Of a stretch of DNA of 64,000 nucleotides, positions 58,471-64,000 are shown piece by piece. This stretch comes from Theristus sp. LFF4_11 (Eukaryota; Nematoda; Chromadorea; Monhysterida; Xyalidae), in the NCBI GenBank assembly GCA_030248135.1, contig JASANC010002565.1, forward strand, positions 1 to 64,000. The letters run 5' to 3'. Each line of letters opens with the position of its first letter. Position 1 is the stretch's first letter. The translations under genes and the position numbers were made by a program. The notes under the pieces were generated by a model, which had not been told where the DNA came from, made no database searches, and saw nothing but the letters and a program-made list of their open reading frames with translations.

Positions 58471-58527
58471 ATGGTGCCCAAATTGGTGCCCTTGTTGGTG
58501 CCCTTGTTGGTGCCCAAGTTGGTGCCT
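58471..58527. repeat. 12-bp tandem repeat (TTGGTGCCCTTG)
   Basis: About four to five imperfect units of TTGGTGCCC(T/A)(T/A)G next to the acceptor of the exon at 58439. Intronic if the receptor exon is real. Confidence 0.8.
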
Positions 58528-58750
58528 GTGCTGGTTACAGCATGAAATACAGATAAGAAATACCACATGCATGTTTTGTCTTGTTTTTTGATGCAATGTT
58601 TTTCTGTTTACAACAGTTGAGTTGGTTTTCATGTCTGTTTGGTGCTACTGTTCATAAAAATTGCTGAATCTACGTATAACAGTTTTTCTCGGATAATATA
58701 ATAAAAGTCAAGAATAAAAACAAGAAAAAAGCCACTTGCGACCAGAATAG

Positions 58751-61700
58751 GTGGCATCCCCTGCGGGAGATCCGAATGTTCGGAATTCGATCCGAATTCG
58801 CGGACAATTCAAACAACAAGTTCCAGTTGAAGATCAAGCAAAGGGTGAAAAGCTGAAAGTGCTTGGTGTACCTTGGCATCCTGGTCAAGATACCTTCGGT
58901 TTTATTCCGATCAAACCCATTGTCTCGGACACCACAGTGTCGAAACGAACCGTAATGCGTGCTCAAGCAACGTACTACGAACCACAAGGATTGACCACCC
59001 CCGTTTCGGTCAAATCGAAGCTGTTTGTACAAGAGCTGTGGCGTCAAAATTTCGACTGGGATCAACCAATTCCAAAAGAATTGTGTCAACAATGGTTCGA
59101 CATTGAAACAGACATTTCACAAATGACAAACATCGTTGTTCCTCGTTACGTTGGTGAAGTTCATAAACCAGGAGTGCAGATTCACGCATTCGCTGACGCC
59201 AGCGCGGCGATTTGTGCAGCGGCAATTTACCTGCGCATACCGACAAACAGTGGATTCTCAACGGCGCTGATTTTGGCAAAGAACCAACTAGCTCCAACGA
59301 AGAAGACTACCATTCCGCGACTGGAATTGAAAGCACTCGTTTTGGCCGTCAAAACTGCAACTTTTGTACAGCGTACGTTGAAATTGAACAATGCCAAAGT
59401 GTTCGTTTGGAGTGATTCGCAAGTTGTGCTCAGTTGGCTGCAGTCAACGAAGAGCCTGAATATATTTGTCGAAAATCGACTGAAGCTGATTCGCGAAATC
59501 GACGATGGTGCTACATTCCGGTATATTCACACATCGATGAATCCCGCCGACTATGCAACTCGTCCGTTGTCTGCGGAGGATCTGCGAGATAAAAACCACG
59601 AATGGTGGACGGGTCCAAAATTCCTGAGAGAGGAAGAGAACAATTGGCCCGAGTGGAACATGCCGGAAACAACATCGGAAATGCTGAATGCTGTGCAAGC
59701 CGAGGAACGGAAAAAACAGCCAGCCATCGAATTACATGCGATCCAAGCGACATCCAAGACAGCAGAACTGTTCGGATTTTCTCGAATGTCGAGCATGTTG
59801 AAACTGAACAGATCAGCAGTCTATGTGCTGCGATTCTTCAAACTGAAAGTTTGGAAAAATCTGTCAAAGAAGAATCAAGAAAAGTTGAAATTTCTGTCGA
59901 CTGTCATCACAGCCGTACAGGACAACGGTCCCATAACGGCAAACGAAATGAAATCTGGTCAAATGTGGCTTGATTACGATGTGCAACGAGTGCACTTCAG
60001 TAGCATGATGGCCGACAAGAACAATCAGAAAGTTCGTCAAATGCACCTGTTCAAAGATGAACACGGGTTTGTGCGAGTTCAAGGCAGATTGGCAAATTCG
60101 ACAATGGATTATCCAGCCAAAGTGCCGATTCTGTTACCAAAGAACCACCCGTACACGACGCTTGTCATTGAACGAGCGCATCAGCTGTCCAACCATTCAG
60201 GAACACAGCAGACTTTGGTGGCGCTGAGGGCAAGATACTGGGTTCCAAGTGCAGCTCATCAAATACGAAAAACACTATGGAAGTGTACAGCCTGCAAACG
60301 GTACCAAGGAGGACCGTACACGCTACCGGATATGCCCCAGTTACCTGCAAAACGAGTAACAGAAACCCGCCCGTTCGAAAATGTGGGACTAAACCTATGT
60401 GGACCCTTTCGAGTCAAAACAAAACAAGACACCGAAAAGGTGTGGGTCGCAATGTTCGCCTGCATGAGTACGAGAGCGGTACACCTTGAAGTGATTATGG
60501 ATATGACAGCCAAATCTACATTGAACAGCTTAATCCGATTCATCAGCCGACGAGGCAAACCAAGCTCGATTTACTCGGATAATGCAAGTCAGTTTGTGTT
60601 GACAAAGAAAACGCTCGAAGCATGCTGGAAGAATGTGGCTGAAGATGAGGACATTATCAACTACTGCTCGAGTCAGGGTATAAACTGGCACATGATACCG
60701 GCATTGTCACCGTGGCAAGGAGGCCATTACGAACGACTGATTGGAGTCGTGAAGAAGAGCTTGAGAGGCAATGTACAACGAAGGCTACTGCAGTTGGACG
60801 AATTCGAAACCAAACTGCTAGAAACCGAAGCAATTGTCAATTCGCGTCCGTTGATGCCAATCTACGAAGATTCGGACAGCTGGGAAATACTGACGCCGGC
60901 TGATTTCCTCGGATGCCCAAGAGCGGGTATCCTGAGTATCAACAATGAAAGCGACGCTGATTGGACACCTCGGGAAACGCCAGTAGACAAACTGACAAAT
61001 TATTGGAAAAGGAAAGGAGAAATATCTGCCGAAATTTGGAAAACATTCAATGAGATGTATCTGCAATCACTGCGCGAACGAATGGATTGGCAACATCGAC
61101 AAGCTCGAGTGCGTGCGAAAGTTGAACCAGCGGTTGGACATGTAGTCATAGTGAAAGACGAGAACATGCCCAAAGGAGCCTGGAAAGTAGCTCGCGTTAC
61201 GAAGCTAATTCACAGTGCCGACGGTCAAGTTCGTTCATGTGAAATCGAACTGCCAAATAAGCGGAAACTGCATCGATCAATCAATCATTTGTATCCAATC
61301 GAGACATCGGCAACTGAAGAACCGGTGGACTCACAGAAAACGAATGAAACTGAATCGTTGCAACCGAAACCAAAGGATGAACTCCGTCGCAGCAAACGAA
61401 TTGCAGAGAAGTCCGTCAATCAGACAATTTGCGCAGCAACCATTGCCGCGGTTCTGATGATGTTGTTGCCAGTGGCAGCAGCCAGTTACACAAAATGCAT
61501 AGTATCAACGGATGGTGAAAAAATTCTGGACAACCGCCTGCAGTATCCAGTTGTTCAAAGCGATAAGTGTGTTCAGTCAGGAACTGTTGTCTACAGCTTG
61601 CCTAACGAGAGGTTTTGCTGGGCCACAATCACCTGCAATCGTGGACTTCTGAATGAACAGGGCAAATGTAGAAGCAAAGGACAAAGTTGCTCGTGTCCGG

Positions 61701-64000
61701 ATTGGTCCAACGACTGCATTCCTCCTGCACACCGACACACTGGAAATATCAGCAATGCAGGAAATGGAACCGAAGTCCGACTCACCAAACCACCACCAAC
61801 GATGTCGTCACAAATGATTCGCGGACAAATCGAACTTCTAAACGGACAAATCTATCTGGTCGACAACTTGCATGTGAAGATTTCTGACAGTCTACCAAAT
61901 GCGACATGTCTTGGAAAACCGGGAAATGTAACCGGCATCCCGAAATACTGCAAATACAATAATTGTCTGGACAAAGCAGAGAGCCTGTGTCTACACGAAA
62001 GAATCAGCAGTGCTGTGTTCGTTGATAGCAATGGAACGGAGATCCCAATAAATGCATGGGGCCATGTTTCAGTTGACTATCCTCTTGACAACCAGACAAT
62101 CGTGCCGAACGCATGTTCAGAATGCGGAATTGAATGTGCACCTGGAGGGGTTCGGGCAAATTCACCACTGAGCATGTCCATGCTGGAGATCTGTGTTGAT
62201 TTCGCGTGCTATCGAACCAAGAAACCAAAACCAGAGGAATTCGTGCTGTTGAGTCCAGAATTAACAATGGACACCCACGAAGTCAGAATGAAAATGTGGA
62301 CAAACGGTCAGCTTGTGGCAGAAAACACAATTGAATGCCCCGGTCAACCGTTCTGCAATACGATGGATTGCTGGTTTTGCTTTGAGATGTTGGAGAATCC
62401 ACATTGTTTCCCAAGACTGCTGATTGGACTGGCTGCATTGGTAGTCTACGCGACAGTGAGCATTATTGGCCTACTCGTCAAAATTTGCATCTGGAAACTG
62501 TACTTACAGAAACGCAAATGCGATGAAGACGAAAATGATAACCAAGAATCAGCAATTGAGCTTGCGGAAATGGCCAGACCACCAATTGCAGAAGAATCGG
62601 TGGGGATTGAAAAAACTGAAACAACAGTGTCAGAAGTGCGAAAATATCAAGCTACGCCTGATTACAGTTTACTGTTCACAATGAGTCTGATAATGATCGG
62701 TTGCGTCGCAGGAGTGATGAGTTGCTACGATACAGTAACTCTCACAGCAGAGCAAAGCGTCTGTGTTTCGCGGGGAGGAGGCGCCGTGGAATGCAACTTG
62801 CAAGAAGTCACGCGAATAATAGTCCCACCTGCATACCAGACAACATGTTTGTTCGTACAAAACCAAAAAGAAGAACTGCTAGGCACCGTCATTATTGAAA
62901 CGAAATCAATCAAATTGAACTGCAAAAAACGCAGCAAGTTTTTCACTCGATCGTACAAAATGAAGACGGCAAGCATGAAACGTTGCAGCGGTGCAGGATC
63001 ATGTTTTGGAAATAAATGTAAAGATGTGACGAAGACCACAATAGTAGATGAATTGAAGGACACTAGTCAGTTTCCTGGATTCAGCTTCTGTGCTGATTCA
63101 GAAGGCTGTATAGCTCATTCGTGCTTCTACTGCACTTCTGGATGCTTGTATTACCGCTACTATGCAACGGCGACCAGTGAAACGGTATTCGAAGTATTCA
63201 GCTGCTCAACCTGGGAATACGAGCTGGACATTCTGGTGACAGTTCTTGTCGACAAAAGCAAAGAAACCCAGTTGTTGACATTGAATCCAACCGTGCCACG
63301 TCGATGGAAGTCGCTCGTGTTCACCATAGCGTCGATAACGGCACCTCCCATGCCAATCTTGAGTTCTTCGTTTATCGCTGATGGCAAAGGACACGTGGCG
63401 TTACTCGAAACAACAAGTAGCAGTGGTCAACCGGTTACTGGACAACTTGGACAATTGCAGTGCGCATCGGAAGCACATGCGAAGGAACTGACTTGTTACA
63501 TGTCGTTGGATATATGCACTTGCGAGTCGAGAAACGACCAAATAAGCTGCTATTGCAACGACATGACCGTGGAAGAATTGTTTCTGAAAGAACAACACAC
63601 ATTACCATTGAAGACTGCAGGAATGGATCTGTTGGTATCCGATGATGGCAATTCAGTGAAGGCCGACTTTGATCAGATTCTGGCAGGTGAATTACAAATT
63701 GCAATGGAAGACATGAAGCTGAAAAGGAAGTCTGAAACGAATCGATGCCAAGTGGAAGTTGACAGTGTCACAGGATGCTTTGCGTGTCGATCGGGTGCGA
63801 GACTGCAACTAACGTGTCGCACTGACCACACAGATACGATGGCTCATGTTCAATGTCAATCGTTCCATCTCGCTGTTCCATGCGAAGAAAGTGGCATCAT
63901 CAGCAAACACCGTGTTCACCTACGTTCGGGTCGCGTCAAGGAAAATTGTCGAGTCATCTGCGGGACCTCAGAAACGGTTTTTGCCATTGAAGGTAGCTTA
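58751..64000 (+). mobile_element. Pao-type retroelement, 5'-truncated pol joined to envelope
   Basis: One frame of 1750 codons is open from the stop at 58748–58750 to the window edge. Codon positions: about 30–110, connection/peptidase A17-like segment (KVLGVPWHPG, LFVQELW); 149–266, RNase H with Asp149, Glu192, Asp222 and an Asp near 266; 477–515, integrase zinc region (first His 477, CxxC at 512/515); 548–661, integrase core with Asp610 and Glu661 but Asn at 548 where the first catalytic Asp is expected; about 790–850, integrase C-terminal domain. From about 895, after a hydrophobic signal-like segment, an envelope follows: a Cys-rich first part, membrane segment at about 1222–1253, second hydrophobic segment at about 1306–1324, then a Cys-rich part resembling phlebovirus Gc. 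Gag, protease and reverse transcriptase are absent upstream, and no LTR is seen. AG at 58749–58750 could also act as a splice acceptor. Confidence 0.85.

Noticed and set aside
58751..58850. A missing reverse transcriptase hidden just upstream on the plus strand
   Set aside because: Frames between 58440 and 58750 have stops and show no YxDD-type motif; the sequence there fits a receptor intron and spacer instead.

Overview
The window is genomic DNA from a multicellular invertebrate, not a bacterium. Genes have many short exons with GT–AG introns, the spacers are full of transposon relics, and the gene set is animal: GET4, an IER-family gene, PTPA, HRI/EIF2AK1, RALGPS and nicotinic-type Cys-loop receptors. 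A Pao-type retroelement with a phlebovirus-like glycoprotein reading frame fits a nematode best, because Ascaris Tas and C. elegans Cer7 are built this way. The species call is inference.

Layout. 1–4100: gene-free, with a 1.4 kb foldback repeat between G/C-run islands. 4282–6744 (+): GET4, the tail-anchored-protein targeting factor. 6745–12863: gene-free, holding a 1.5 kb hAT-type element. 12864–17425 (+): IER-family gene in five exons. 19798–22081 (-): PTPA, the PP2A activator. 22149–23179: hAT-type element in the PTPA/HRI spacer. 24001–32578 (+): HRI-type eIF2-alpha kinase, about 16 exons. 34020–42656 (-): RALGPS, a RalGEF with a C-terminal PH domain, 16 exons. 43582–48466 (-) and 50761–56009 (-): two tandem alpha-type nicotinic receptor subunit genes with matching gene structure. 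58213–58439 (-): last exon of what looks like a third receptor gene. 58751–64000 (+): one unbroken 1750-codon frame running off the window, encoding Pao peptidase-like, RNase H, integrase and a two-part envelope.

The genes do not form one pathway. PTPA and HRI are divergent neighbours, IER/PTPA and HRI/RALGPS are convergent pairs, and the receptors are a local duplication.

The unusual part is the repeat landscape: three hAT-type elements with 8-bp target duplications, several palindromic MITE families, two tRNA-derived SINE families with CAA tails, and a very frequent short motif, CTGATTGG/CCAATCAG, that often occurs as small inverted pairs. Exon borders were assigned by eye from splice sites, reading phase and family similarity; most internal exons agree in phase, and unsure borders are stated.
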